Source: Sphingobacterium sp. UGAL515B_05 (GTDB lineage Bacteria > Bacteroidota > Bacteroidia > Sphingobacteriales > Sphingobacteriaceae). Taken from it: 64,000 nt of DNA. Both the position numbers and the translations under genes were made by a program. Of this stretch, positions 19,801 to 28,133 are shown one piece after another. The stretch is taken from assembly GCF_033097525.1 (NCBI RefSeq), contig NZ_CP109907.1:310001-374000 (forward strand), given 5' to 3'. The notes below the pieces were generated by a model. That model made no database searches, was not told the DNA's origin, and saw only the letters and a list, made by a program, of their open reading frames with translations. The number at the start of each line of letters is the position of its first letter. The stretch's first letter is position 1.

Positions 19801-19934
19801 GTTATACACTAGTAAATTGGAATAAGTATGATGACAAATTTAAACCACCATATAAAATATTCGTTGATAACAATACAACACTAGAAGTAACCCATGATCT
19901 ATTAAAAAATTGGGCTCAAATAAAGTTAAATTGA
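16833..19934 (+). CDS. HD-domain plus Hsp90-type (GHKL) ATPase protein, putative defence gene
   Basis: The protein has 1033 residues. The N-terminal part is an HD-like hydrolase fold, with LHDNTHFLRV at 57-66 and the HD pair H96-D97 in AFYHDQGM. From about 375 there is an Hsp90/GHKL ATPase domain with N387 in RELLQNGLDALRLRK (N box), DNGVGM at 429-434 (G1 box) and FGIGFMSCF near 476 (G2 box). An Hsp90-middle-like region follows, then a C-terminal part of unknown fold. HD domains cut or dephosphorylate nucleotides, and Hsp90-type ATPases couple ATP to clamp movement. The combination beside an XRE gene in a defence-like island suggests anti-phage action, but this is inference. Confidence 0.82.
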   Translation: MSKVLSLKQLADTTLYKELLNRETAENKSMIANLPDLCQEASDRIKLVPKHFPEYTLHDNTHFLRVTEIMSMILGNRIKVLNDLEIWFLIMSAFYHDQGMVLEGSEESNLDSDENYILFKKNWQIDHPNYFEIIRQLESNHISSDERTRIATLINELDAACLTDFLRINHGQRAVDYINHIFTNDPRLSIYGANLSHYLATICLSHTKSSEWLINESGLNYDDNIGNYRVNSIFLSLLLRLADILDFDSDRTPDVLFKSIHFTSQISVQEWQKHRTVQGWEINNSIIRFTMLFDHPVYEKTARGFLDWIDEELSDAQKILRNSPKTVSHYQLDIPEKTDRSRLSARNKSYLYNDVEFTLSRDEIVKLLLTDNLYRNTSLFIRELLQNGLDALRLRKALFAKEGINWTDGKIRFRHYIDENGENIVECEDNGVGMDELIISKFLGKVGRSYYRSPEFERLRILLKEKKVDFDPCAQFGIGFMSCFMVGDRIEILTKKDNGPGFQSGKPLKIEINGLGGLMVIRNGDKNQPIGTIIKVYCRDREPFYDDWSDPIRLTTTLKGVALANEFSIEASCEIEPICKSVSIPPIIDKKRTFLEKLNLEKIKTIEIDLTTIHPYLQGFLRQSFLLDDQGLPSFESSEAYFEIKTENNSKTNKTPVLTLYKKNSAENKEYNITFRDNHSVCIDGILVCGRPGRAEYDKHEMMMLGHLSTQIYSEHSFTIDVRGDIKPELNPAREPLDQRGIFRNAPKWRQLQYLIYEGNGKLWEQLLKQIKYGLSIETFWQLLIAYDGSISNIPSQSIYNFIKLPISGGTWISISSINYAFIYSENIVIIDTNETKHILEFPESIKRYAKTHHNGVNFSYLVSNVILGISNIEFGSENPLIKIRNLFSPGELPSHNIMKMDFSRVRFLSFTNVNKDIIACVQYEDLINLQSPIIRLSYECHLGNLTDALEHFSVTLTGTILSLIKHQKEKNIPFSLNVKSRSLKLLGYRYTLVNWNKYDDKFKPPYKIFVDNNTTLEVTHDLLKNWAQIKLN

Positions 19935-19994
19935 CGGTATTCAATAATAGACATATTAGCTAAAAGTATTAAAGATAATATCAATATCGCCCGA

Positions 19995-20031
19995 CCATGG
20001 AATTTCCACTTATTTACAATAAATTCCGTGG
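19995..20031 (+). terminator. Hairpin after the HD/Hsp90-type gene
   Basis: CCATGGAATTT (19995-20005) pairs with AAATTCCGTGG (20021-20031) with one mismatch, followed by a T-rich stretch. It lies 60 bases past the stop and is a plausible intrinsic terminator. Confidence 0.55.
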
Positions 20032-20045
20032 TTATTTTGCATTTT

Positions 20046-20363
20046 TATAATAGCGCAGACAAAAAGTTGCAGAACTGTCAAATCTCTTATAAGCACCTAG
20101 AAGGTACACTGCACAAGCTGATGGACAGGTTGTCAAAAACAGACCTGCTTATTGTCGATGACTTCGGCCTGGTAAATCTGGACCAGCAGCAAAGGCTGGA
20201 TCTGATGGAAATAATTGAAGATAGACACGCTAAAGCCTCGACAATAATTGCCAGTCAGCTTCCCGTAGCAAGTTGGTATGATGTGATTGGGGAAGAGACA
20301 ATTGCGGACGCTGTATTAGACCGTATTGTACATACTTCTTACCGCGTTGCTTTAGATCGGTGA
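20046..20363 (+). pseudogene. Truncated istB (IS21 helper ATPase) C-terminal half
   Basis: The reading contains the Walker B region TDLLIVDDFGLVNLDQQQR and the IstB tail DRHAKASTIIASQLPVASWY, ending DRIVHTSYRVALDR. It parallels the last 100 residues of the intact IstB encoded at 22125-22862 but is clearly a different, diverged copy. The Walker A half is missing. It abuts the left end of the intact IS21 element, so it is the relic of an earlier IS21-family insertion at the same place. Confidence 0.82.
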
Positions 20364-20552
20364 GTTGTCTCGTGGATATTACGGTTTGATTTGTGCCAGT
20401 CATTTCGGTCGGATGGTGCCAGCTATTACGGTTCAAATGATGCCACTTTAGTGGTTTAATTTTCGCTCATCCATCCGTATTTTTTACGGTTTGAATCGTG
20501 CCACTTTAAAAAGATCAAGAAAGAATTACCTTGTCGCTTTAAATACAGCGAT

Positions 20553-22106
20553 ATGGCCAACAAACTTGATCCGATGGACTTAAAACAAATACTCACATTA
20601 CATCTGGACGGTTACAGTAACCGTAAAATAGGTTCCGTTCTCGGTATTTCCCGCAATACAGTCAATACCTATATGCAGCTATTTGCAGGCAGCGGCTACT
20701 CATTCAAGAAGCTTCTGGACTTTGATACCGCTGCTTTATCCGAACTGTTTTCATCCCATACGACGCTGGACGCTACCCGCCATAATGAACTCATGCTTTA
20801 CTTTCAGGGGGTCAACAAGGCCCGGAATCATCCCGGCTTTACCTTTCTGTATCATTATCAGCAATATGTTGAGCTGGCCGCAGAACCATATAGCTACACG
20901 CAGTTTCTCGAACATTATCGCCGTAAATATCCAAAAGAAAAGGGTTCAATGAAACTTCAGCATATTGCGGGAGAAGAAATGTTCGTAGACTTTGCCGGGA
21001 AGAAGCTGCAGATCATCGATAAACATACCGGAGAGGCTATCGCTGTGGAAGTATTTGTGGCCATACTGCCGTGCAGCCAGTACACCTATATCCAGGCATG
21101 CAGGAGCCAGAAACGCGAAGATATGATATCCTGTTGCACGGCGGCACTTCGTTTTTATGGTGGATCGCCCAAAGCGATAGTATCCGACAATCTAAAGTCT
21201 GCCGTCAATAGATCGAGCAGATACGAAGCGGACATCAACCGTAGCTTCAAGGACTTTGCCCGCCATTATAACTGTGTCATCAACCCAACGCGTAGTTACT
21301 CTCCACAGGACAAGGCGCTGGTTGAGAATGCGGTGCATCTGGCCTATCAGCGTATCTATTATCCATTACGTGAAATGACTTTCTTCTCGCTGGAAGATCT
21401 CAATAGAGAAATTGCAGTACTACTGGAGCGTTATAACAATCTATTGTTCAAACGAAAAGAATCGAGCCGTATCGAGCTCTTCCAGAGCATTGAACGAGAA
21501 TATCTCAAAGCCCTTCCCACTGATACATATGAACTGAAAGATTACAAAAGGGCCAAAGTACAGAAGATGGGTTACGTATACTTTTCTCCGGAGAAGTGTT
21601 ATTATAGCGTTCCATACCGCTATATCGGAAAGGAAACAATGATCCATTACACCAGGAGCCGCGTAGAGATCTTTTATAATCATGAAAGAATTGCGCTTCA
21701 CCAGCGCAATCTGACCAAAGGCAGTTACATCACTAACGCAGATCACCTGAGCAGCACACATAAGTTCTATTCGGAATGGAGCCCAGAGTTCTTTAGAAAA
21801 AAAGCGCTGCCACATGGGGAATATGTTCTGGCATGCATCGAAAAGATCCTAGCTTCCCATGATTATCCCGAAATAAACTACAAACGCTCTCTTGGAATTA
21901 TTCACCTGCACCGAGCCTATGGATCCGGGCGTCTGAACAATGCGTGTAAAAGAGCATTGGATACAGATAGCTGTTCCTATCTGCGGATAAAGAATATCCT
22001 AAAAAACAATATGGACAGGCTGCTTTTATCAGTGAGTGAGCTTGAGCCTCAAAAACCACATATACCTTTTCACAGCAATATACGCGGTGCTTCCGCTTAT
22101 GAATAA
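20553..22106 (+). CDS. istA: IS21-family transposase IstA
   Basis: The protein has 517 residues. The N-terminal HTH is YSNRKIGSVLGISRNTVNTY. The DDE integrase core has its first acid in EEMFVDFAGKKLQII, the second in AIVSDNLKSAVN and the glutamate in KALVENAVHLAYQRI. A C-terminal DNA-binding domain follows. It works with IstB, whose gene starts 18 bases downstream. No frameshift or stop is visible, so it is probably active. Confidence 0.94.
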   Translation: MANKLDPMDLKQILTLHLDGYSNRKIGSVLGISRNTVNTYMQLFAGSGYSFKKLLDFDTAALSELFSSHTTLDATRHNELMLYFQGVNKARNHPGFTFLYHYQQYVELAAEPYSYTQFLEHYRRKYPKEKGSMKLQHIAGEEMFVDFAGKKLQIIDKHTGEAIAVEVFVAILPCSQYTYIQACRSQKREDMISCCTAALRFYGGSPKAIVSDNLKSAVNRSSRYEADINRSFKDFARHYNCVINPTRSYSPQDKALVENAVHLAYQRIYYPLREMTFFSLEDLNREIAVLLERYNNLLFKRKESSRIELFQSIEREYLKALPTDTYELKDYKRAKVQKMGYVYFSPEKCYYSVPYRYIGKETMIHYTRSRVEIFYNHERIALHQRNLTKGSYITNADHLSSTHKFYSEWSPEFFRKKALPHGEYVLACIEKILASHDYPEINYKRSLGIIHLHRAYGSGRLNNACKRALDTDSCSYLRIKNILKNNMDRLLLSVSELEPQKPHIPFHSNIRGASAYE

Positions 22107-22124
22107 TAATCAAGAATCAAAAAA

Positions 22125-22862
22125 ATGAACAATCAGACAGTTGAAAAACTACGCGACATGCGTTTAGGAGCTATGGCTCAGTTACACCAGCAGTACGTTA
22201 AGGAAAACAGGCTCGAAGGGATAACCTGCGACGAATACCTTGCATTACTTATTGACCATCAGTGGGAAGACCGGGAAAATAAAAAGATAGAGCGTTTGCT
22301 CAAGCAGGCAAACTTTAGGCATAATGCCAGTCTAAGTGATATAAACTACGCCAGCGAAAGAAATCTGGACAAAAATATGTTTGCGCGTCTGGGTACACTG
22401 GACTTTGTGCTCCGAAAAGAAAACATTATCATCTGTGGTGCTTCCGGTACTGGAAAAAGCTATTTGTCCCAGGCTCTCGGACACCAGGCCTGTATTACGG
22501 GGATAAAAACCTCATATACAGTAACTGCCAGACTGATCAAAATGCTGAAATTGAGCAAAGTTGACGGAACGTACCTTAAAGAACTGGAAAAACTAACGAA
22601 AACGGAACTGCTGATACTTGATGACTTTGGTTTGCAGGCTTTTGATAGTCAAGATCGGGAAACACTGATGGATATTATCGACGACCGACATGGTAAAAGA
22701 TCAACCATAATATCATCCCAGATACCGGTATCGGCCTGGTACGAGGTCATCGGCGGAGAGGGCACTATTGCGGATGCGATCTTGGACCGGATTGTGAACT
22801 CCTCACATCGGATAGACCTAAAAGGTGAATCGCTTAGAAAAGGAATATTGAAAAAGGAATAA
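22125..22862 (+). CDS. istB: IS21-family helper ATPase IstB
   Basis: The protein has 245 residues and an AAA+ fold with Walker A GASGTGKSYLSQALG and Walker B ELLILDDFGL. A conserved C-terminal block (DDRHGKRSTIISSQIPVSAW) matches the truncated copy encoded upstream at 20046-20363. It selects target DNA and stimulates IstA. Full length for the family. Confidence 0.94.
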   Translation: MNNQTVEKLRDMRLGAMAQLHQQYVKENRLEGITCDEYLALLIDHQWEDRENKKIERLLKQANFRHNASLSDINYASERNLDKNMFARLGTLDFVLRKENIIICGASGTGKSYLSQALGHQACITGIKTSYTVTARLIKMLKLSKVDGTYLKELEKLTKTELLILDDFGLQAFDSQDRETLMDIIDDRHGKRSTIISSQIPVSAWYEVIGGEGTIADAILDRIVNSSHRIDLKGESLRKGILKKE

Positions 22863-23027
22863 TCAAATCCTTTTTATATAATTGTATGATCTTTTAAGTG
22901 GCACGGTTTGACCGAAATCACTGGCATCATTACTCCGAAATACCCAGCCTCGTCCTGAAAAAACTTTACAGATGGTCTAATACGGTTCTTACTTTACAGT
23001 TTTGGTAGGTGAATTGATATTATGAAT

Positions 23028-23982
23028 TTAATTGTTTTTTTGTAAACTTTTGTATTTTTTCCTACAGTTTTTCCAACGCTTGATTAATGGTACATCTGTT
23101 ACATGTGCTACCTCAGGTGTTAGAAAATCACAACTCATATGCGGACGCAAATGATTATATGATTCTATACTTTTAGTCACTTCCAGCAAGGCTTCACTTC
23201 TTGAAGAAAATACCCTTTTGAGTTTAAATTCTGTTTTTAATATGCCATTAATTCTTTCTGCAATAGGGTTTTCATAGGCCTCTCCGTTTTCTGTCATGCT
23301 GATTTTTACACCCGCTTTTTTCAACCTTACTATATAGTCGAAGGAACAGTACTGCACACCCCGGTCCGAATGATGAATCAGAGTATTGGGAGCCGGTTTT
23401 TCCTTCAGTGCCATTTGCAGAGCTTTAATTGCCCCTTGAGCAGTCAGCTGGGGATGAAGGCAATAGCCCATAATTTTTCTCGAGTATGCATGAGTTATGA
23501 GAGAAAGATAATTGAAATCATAGCCCACTGAAATATATGTAATATCTGAAACCCATAATTCATTACTACGCGTAGGTGCTAACTCTTTGATTAGGTTGGG
23601 ATATTTCAGATAGGAATGATTAGAATTCGTAGTTCCTGGTGCACGCTTCTTTTTCCTGTCTATCAACCTTGTATAACTTGTCTCTACCAATATTTATTCC
23701 ATTACTTCGGAAAGGAGTATATAGACATTTATAAAGCTTGTGACCACCTAACCCAGGTAGTTCACGGCGAACAAGGCGAACCATGTCTACAGCCAGATTT
23801 TCCTGATCAGTATGGTCGTGAAGATGCCATATATGATCGTAATAAGCTTGTCGGCTTTTACCAAACAATTTACCAAGTGGACCGACCCCCATCCTTGTCA
23901 CATGCTTTTCTTTGATTAGCTTTATTGTTTGGTACCACGCTTTTTCGGATTGCAATTTTATTCTCCTTTTCAGCATGGTCAA
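23028..23982 (-). pseudogene. IS3-family transposase OrfB, frame-disrupted
   Basis: The first part (to about 23663) reads through the HTH_21-like region (MGVGPLGKLFGKSRQAYYDH) and INIGRDKLYK, then leaves frame. The second part begins near 23690 in another frame and holds the DDE core: WVSDITYI, IHHSDRGVQYC and the glutamate in NPIAERINGILKTEF. The join is several residues shorter than usual for the family, so a small deletion has probably inactivated it. Expression of the N-terminal part would normally need a frameshift from orfA. Confidence 0.8.
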
Positions 23983-24286
23983 TCATAAAGTTAAGACCGT
24001 AAATTAGCACATTGGCTTTTTCTAAAGCTTTCTCCAGATCCTTGATCCGTTTTTTTAAAGCGGTAACGTCTTTTGTTCCTGGCTTTTCCATAGGTACTAA
24101 AGTTACGGCTCCCTTTTCTAATTTGCGTTTATAATTGTTAATCCAATTGATTAAGATCGTCGTATTGGGTAGTCCATACTTTCTTGCAGTTTGTTCTGCT
24201 GACACATTTTTATAAAGCACCAGCTCTACTAATTTCTCTTTAAATTCTTCTTCGAATTCAAATCGAGACAAAACTTGTTCTTTCAT
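23870..24286 (-). CDS. IS3-family OrfA (HTH protein)
   Basis: The protein has 138 residues, with an HTH (KLVELVLYKNVSAEQTARKY) and a leucine-zipper-like coiled coil (ALKKRIKDLEKALEKANVLI). It overlaps the OrfB frame by about 110 bases, as expected for programmed -1 frameshifting. The last residues after KENKIAIRK look like read-through tail. The start ATG is at 24286, near the inverted repeat. Confidence 0.88.
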   Translation of the reverse strand: MKEQVLSRFEFEEEFKEKLVELVLYKNVSAEQTARKYGLPNTTILINWINNYKRKLEKGAVTLVPMEKPGTKDVTALKKRIKDLEKALEKANVLIYGLNFMIDHAEKENKIAIRKSVVPNNKANQRKACDKDGGRSTW

Positions 24287-24309
24287 GTTTCCTTTACGTT
24301 TTTAACCAA

Positions 24310-24365
24310 AACTGTAAAGCTATAGACGTATAAGACCAACTGTAAAGCTATAGACGTATAAGACC
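24310..24365. repeat. 28-bp tandem duplication of the IS3 tip
   Basis: The sequence aactgtaaagctatagacgt...agacc occurs at 24310-24337 and again, identical, at 24338-24365, where it passes directly into the interrupted IS256-family transposase. A shorter echo (aactttacag) lies outside the other tip at 22962-22971. This looks like a second IS end left by tandem insertion or imprecise excision. Confidence 0.75.
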
Positions 24366-25074
24366 GATAACCAGAATTTTGCTCCCTCGTTTTCTGAACT
24401 ATAAAGCCCTATCAGGTCTTTGCGACCATCCATTCCTATGCCCAGGATATTATAAATGGCCCGGGACTCAACCGTACCGTTCTGACGGAATTTATAATAC
24501 ATGCAGTCTAGGAAAGCAAAGGGATAGACGGCTTCTAGCGGACGACTTCGCCACTCGTTAACAGCAGGCACGACGCTTTCTGTAATACGGGATATTTCAG
24601 TTGCAGAAATTTCCATAGCATACATCTCACGGATAAAATCACTTATTGCACGTGTGCTCATACCGTTGGCATACATGCTCAGCACATGACCTTCCAGCTG
24701 TTCCGTTATAATAAGCTGACGTTTGGGAACTACCTTGGACTCAAATTTACCAAATCTATCCCGTCCAGACTAAAGTTCAAATGTACCGGCATTAAGACCT
24801 CGAACAGTTTTTTTGGTCTTGCCATTCCGACGATTGGAGTTCCCGGAAGCTTTATCTTCCTGAAGGTGACTTTCCAGCTCGCTGTCCATCATCGACTCCA
24901 GTAAGTGCTTCATTAAGGGCGCTAGAACACCATCATAGGGAGATAAACTCTTTCCGTTATAAAGACCTTGCATAGCTTCCTCTTTGAAGCGTTCAAAACG
25001 GCGAAGCCCTCTTGAGTACCTTTAAAAACAAACACTAACGAAAAATCAAATGGGGTCTTTTCTTTCATGACCAT
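24366..25074 (-). pseudogene. IS256-family (mutator) transposase relic
   Basis: The reverse strand begins near MKEKTPFDF (25068-25042), is disturbed around 24980-25040, then reads FKEEAMQGLYNGKSLSPYDG and MMDSELESHLQED. At 24770-24772 an in-frame TAG replaces a sense codon, after which LSMYANGMSTRAISDFIRE, FLDCMYYKFRQNG and IYNILGIGMDGRKDLIGLY follow until the IS3 tip cuts it at 24365. The C-terminal third is absent here. An inverted-repeat-like end (ttgacacagttcacgttaca) lies near 25121-25140. Confidence 0.85.
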
Positions 25075-25233
25075 GTCGTTTGAATAATTAAATATAAAAA
25101 AACCTTATTGAATTATTCCGTTGACACAGTTCACGTTACAGTCTCTTAGGAAATATTAAGCATCTTCCTAATAGAGTTTTTTGAAGATAGAACTAACAAT
25201 TTAATAAAACTGTTCCATAGTGTACAAATCACA

Positions 25234-25267
25234 AAAAATGCGGAGTCTTTTCGACATCCGCATTTTT
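25234..25267. terminator. Bidirectional terminator downstream of the NACHT gene
   Basis: AAAAATGCGGA (25234-25244) and TCCGCATTTTT (25257-25267) are perfect 11-bp arms with T-runs in both directions. It lies about 150 bases past the stop of the reverse-strand NACHT gene. The remaining 25075-25416 sequence shows no gene. Confidence 0.85.
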
Positions 25268-25416
25268 CATATACTCAACTATATGAGCTTATAATTTACA
25301 ATGGACCGCTATTGATGATAAAAACAGGTAAGGCTATCATTGACTAACCTAAATAGATATTATTAGAAATTAACTCAATTACTATCACCTCAAAATCAAT
25401 TAAATAGATTTATTTA

Positions 25417-28041
25417 CTAAATCCCGCTAATTAAGTCATTTTCATTTTTTTTAATGCGATATCTTTCATATTCTTTCAAATATTTTTCACATTTTTGAAA
25501 ATCCAAGACCCAGCCCTGTAAATCATCCCGTAAACTTATCATTAATTTATTGTGAAATTCAAATTCCGTACAATCGCTTAAATCATTAAACTTATCATTG
25601 ATTAAGCAATCCTTTCGCATATTTCCTTTTTCTAGAATTTTATCCAAATCTCTATTCTTCTTAAAATCGTGATAACTTAAGATTGGAGATTTCTTATTTA
25701 CTAATATTTCTATAATGTCATTAAATTTTCTTGACACAATTGACATCATAGACATTGACACAGTTATAGATAGAATTTCGTACTCTTTAAATTTAGTTTC
25801 TACAAAGACATCGCGATTTATACCATTTTCTGTTTTAAAAAAATCAATTGCCTCTTTCATATAACTTTTATCAAGATCATTCTTCTTAAATCTGAATAGA
25901 TATGAACTATTAAAAAGCAAGCCTTTTCTCAATGCAATTTGTTCATTACGGATATTCTTATTTATAACAATATCTTTAAAAATATCATTACAAAATTCCA
26001 AATATCCCTTCACATAAGGTATTAATATTGCCTCTTGGAAAGAATTAAAATCAATATCATAACAAAGGTCCAAAATGAAAATATATCTTTCAAATTTTTC
26101 ACTAACATGCATTGATCTTAAAATCTCTATTTGTTTCTCTTTAGTATCTCTACAAATAAATTCAGCCGAAAAATACTCCTGAAAAGACTTGTGAGCCCAT
26201 CTATATTGTAGCCCCTCCTTGTTAAATAAAGGTACATTTTTCACCAAATCCTCTATAAAGTCAGGAATATTAAACTCTATATTTGGTAACGTTTTAGATA
26301 TTTCATTCAGATATTTATTAATTAGAGCATCATTATAAATAACTTCTCCCTTTTTCAAAGTAAAAAAAGAAAATGTTCTCAGTATTTGGAAAAACTCAGA
26401 AAATGATAATTTTGATTTTTTAGGTCGAATATAGCTATCCCCTTTGGTTAAATCGTGATCTTGAAATAGCGCTTCGAATATTTCATAATAAAATTCTTGT
26501 ATATTTAATGGTATATTTTCCCTATGTTCAAATTTCTTATAAAGCAATGAAACCAATAATGGACTTCGTAAAAAAGCATTGATATTTTGAATTTTTTTTT
26601 CTTCAATTTTTTTAATTAATCTCTGAGACTTATCACTATTATTGCCAATTTTTTTTATTAGCTCAAATGCTTCCTTTTCTTCTAGATTTTTAATCTTAAA
26701 CTCTCTAAAATCACTAAAAGTATTCAATGCAGTTTCTGGTCGAGAAGTCATTATAAAAAGATTATTACCTGATTTAGATATAAAATTCTGAAGATCAGTT
26801 GTAACAAAGCTTCTGTCGATGTCTGTAATTTCGTCGTATCCATCAAAGAAAAATATAAAATTTCCCTGTTCAATCAATTTGGTTACTATGTCTCTTTCCA
26901 ACTGCTTATCTATTGGATTTAATTCTTGAACAATTTCGTCCAATACCGTCCTTCCATTAATAAGCTTTCTCAATTCAATAAAAATAGGGATTCCCTTTCC
27001 TTCTTTTATGATACTAAGAAATAACCATTTCATAATGGTTGATTTCCCCATTCCCCCATCATCAATAATAATGATTTTCTTAAATTTAGGTAAAAAATCA
27101 TCTTCGAACTTACTCGTACTTATACTCAACCTTTTCCCTTTTTCCAGATCAATAATGCACTCTACATTCAATGGGTAGTAAAAGTCTTCCAGCTTTTTTT
27201 GATGATTTCCAAAAACCAGCGTTCTAGAAGATGAATAATAGCTATAAACTCTCTGTAAATATTCTTTGAATCTAAACGTAAAATCTTTGTAATCTTTGTT
27301 CCCTTTCGGATATAGTTTACTCAGAATGGGTGCCAAATAATTGTCAATAATCCCTTCTAAAAGTGTATTATCCGTTACAGTTAATATCCTAAAAAAATTT
27401 TTAATCAACTTTGGGTGTTCGAATAAATATTGATTTAAATCAGCAGGTTTTAAAGTATATACTCTAATTTTTTTTATTGCGTTCTTAATTGTCTCTTCAA
27501 TCTCTTGATAAGAAACTTCTCTTAGAGAACTATAGGATGATAATATCTTTTCACAATTTCTTTTTACTTCCTCTTCGTCATAGCTATCATTAAAATTGGC
27601 TAGCAATACAGATGCTGTCTCAGCAAAACCCTTTGAAACAGCGAAATAATAATCAAACTTTTCTATGTCTGTAATTAAAGATTTATCTTGGGTATAATGA
27701 ATTAAAAATTTCAAAATTTCCTTTAGTACATCAGTTTTATTTAGATTTTTATTAAGTTTTTTGCACTGAATAACCCCGACATTTTTCCCATTTTTTGTTA
27801 AAAAGCAATCACGACCTCGTTCTCCTACCCCTTGCATTAAAACGACATTATCATATCTCTCAGCCAATGTAAAATCATTATTTTCAATCCTTGCTTTGAA
27901 AATTTGGTATAAAAGAATTTCAAAAATTCTATCATCTAACGCTAAAAAATTCAATTCTTGTCCACTGTAAGCTGTCGGTTTAGGGTTGATGTTGGTTAAG
28001 GCTTCGAACATATCATTCTCTGTCTGTGAGATATATTTCAT
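25417..28041 (-). CDS. Nuclease-NACHT protein (STAND NTPase, putative phage defence)
   Basis: The protein has 874 residues. Residues about 35-150 look like a PD-(D/E)xK restriction-type nuclease: E41, then D78 in GVGERGRDCFL and Q92-x-K94 in VGVIQCKK. The NACHT ATPase follows, with Walker A IIDDGGMGKSTIMKW (K333), Walker B FFFDGYDEI (about 397-405) and TSRPE at 432-436. The C-terminal 400 residues are helical, with no readable repeat. Bacterial NACHT proteins sense phage components and unleash an N-terminal effector, here probably DNA cleavage. It is a single-gene unit, AT-rich, ending before a strong terminator. Anti-phage role is inferred from family and island. Confidence 0.86.
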   Translation of the reverse strand: MKYISQTENDMFEALTNINPKPTAYSGQELNFLALDDRIFEILLYQIFKARIENNDFTLAERYDNVVLMQGVGERGRDCFLTKNGKNVGVIQCKKLNKNLNKTDVLKEILKFLIHYTQDKSLITDIEKFDYYFAVSKGFAETASVLLANFNDSYDEEEVKRNCEKILSSYSSLREVSYQEIEETIKNAIKKIRVYTLKPADLNQYLFEHPKLIKNFFRILTVTDNTLLEGIIDNYLAPILSKLYPKGNKDYKDFTFRFKEYLQRVYSYYSSSRTLVFGNHQKKLEDFYYPLNVECIIDLEKGKRLSISTSKFEDDFLPKFKKIIIIDDGGMGKSTIMKWLFLSIIKEGKGIPIFIELRKLINGRTVLDEIVQELNPIDKQLERDIVTKLIEQGNFIFFFDGYDEITDIDRSFVTTDLQNFISKSGNNLFIMTSRPETALNTFSDFREFKIKNLEEKEAFELIKKIGNNSDKSQRLIKKIEEKKIQNINAFLRSPLLVSLLYKKFEHRENIPLNIQEFYYEIFEALFQDHDLTKGDSYIRPKKSKLSFSEFFQILRTFSFFTLKKGEVIYNDALINKYLNEISKTLPNIEFNIPDFIEDLVKNVPLFNKEGLQYRWAHKSFQEYFSAEFICRDTKEKQIEILRSMHVSEKFERYIFILDLCYDIDFNSFQEAILIPYVKGYLEFCNDIFKDIVINKNIRNEQIALRKGLLFNSSYLFRFKKNDLDKSYMKEAIDFFKTENGINRDVFVETKFKEYEILSITVSMSMMSIVSRKFNDIIEILVNKKSPILSYHDFKKNRDLDKILEKGNMRKDCLINDKFNDLSDCTEFEFHNKLMISLRDDLQGWVLDFQKCEKYLKEYERYRIKKNENDLISGI

Positions 28042-28133
28042 AAATTTCTTATTTTAGGTTTTTATATAGAATTTATTAAAAAAACAACAATTTTATTATT
28101 CAGATTTTAAAAGTTAATAAAGGATTTTGTCTA

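Larger units (their letters stand above)
20365..22960 (+). mobile_element. IS21-family insertion sequence (istA + istB)
   Basis: The element holds a transposase and helper ATPase in the usual order. Both ends carry multiple related motifs typical of IS21: GTGCCAG...ATTTCGG and gtgccacttt near 20390-20520, and the inverted forms (AAGTGGCACGGTTTGACCG, CTGGCATCATTACTCCG) near 22890-22950. The inner pair around gtgccactttaaaaagatca (left) and tgatcttttaagtggcac (right) is almost perfect. Exact outer tips are uncertain by about 15 bases. It appears intact. Confidence 0.85.
22974..24337 (-). mobile_element. IS3-family insertion sequence, probably inactive
   Basis: Terminal inverted repeats of about 33 bp stand at 22974-23006 and 24305-24337; both share the inner part accaaaactgtaaag and the tip agacc. 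Inside, on the reverse strand, are orfA and a frame-disrupted orfB. The element lies inside the IS256-family transposase relic at 24366-25074 and beside the IS21 right end. A 28-bp tandem copy of its left tip follows at 24338-24365. Confidence 0.82.
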
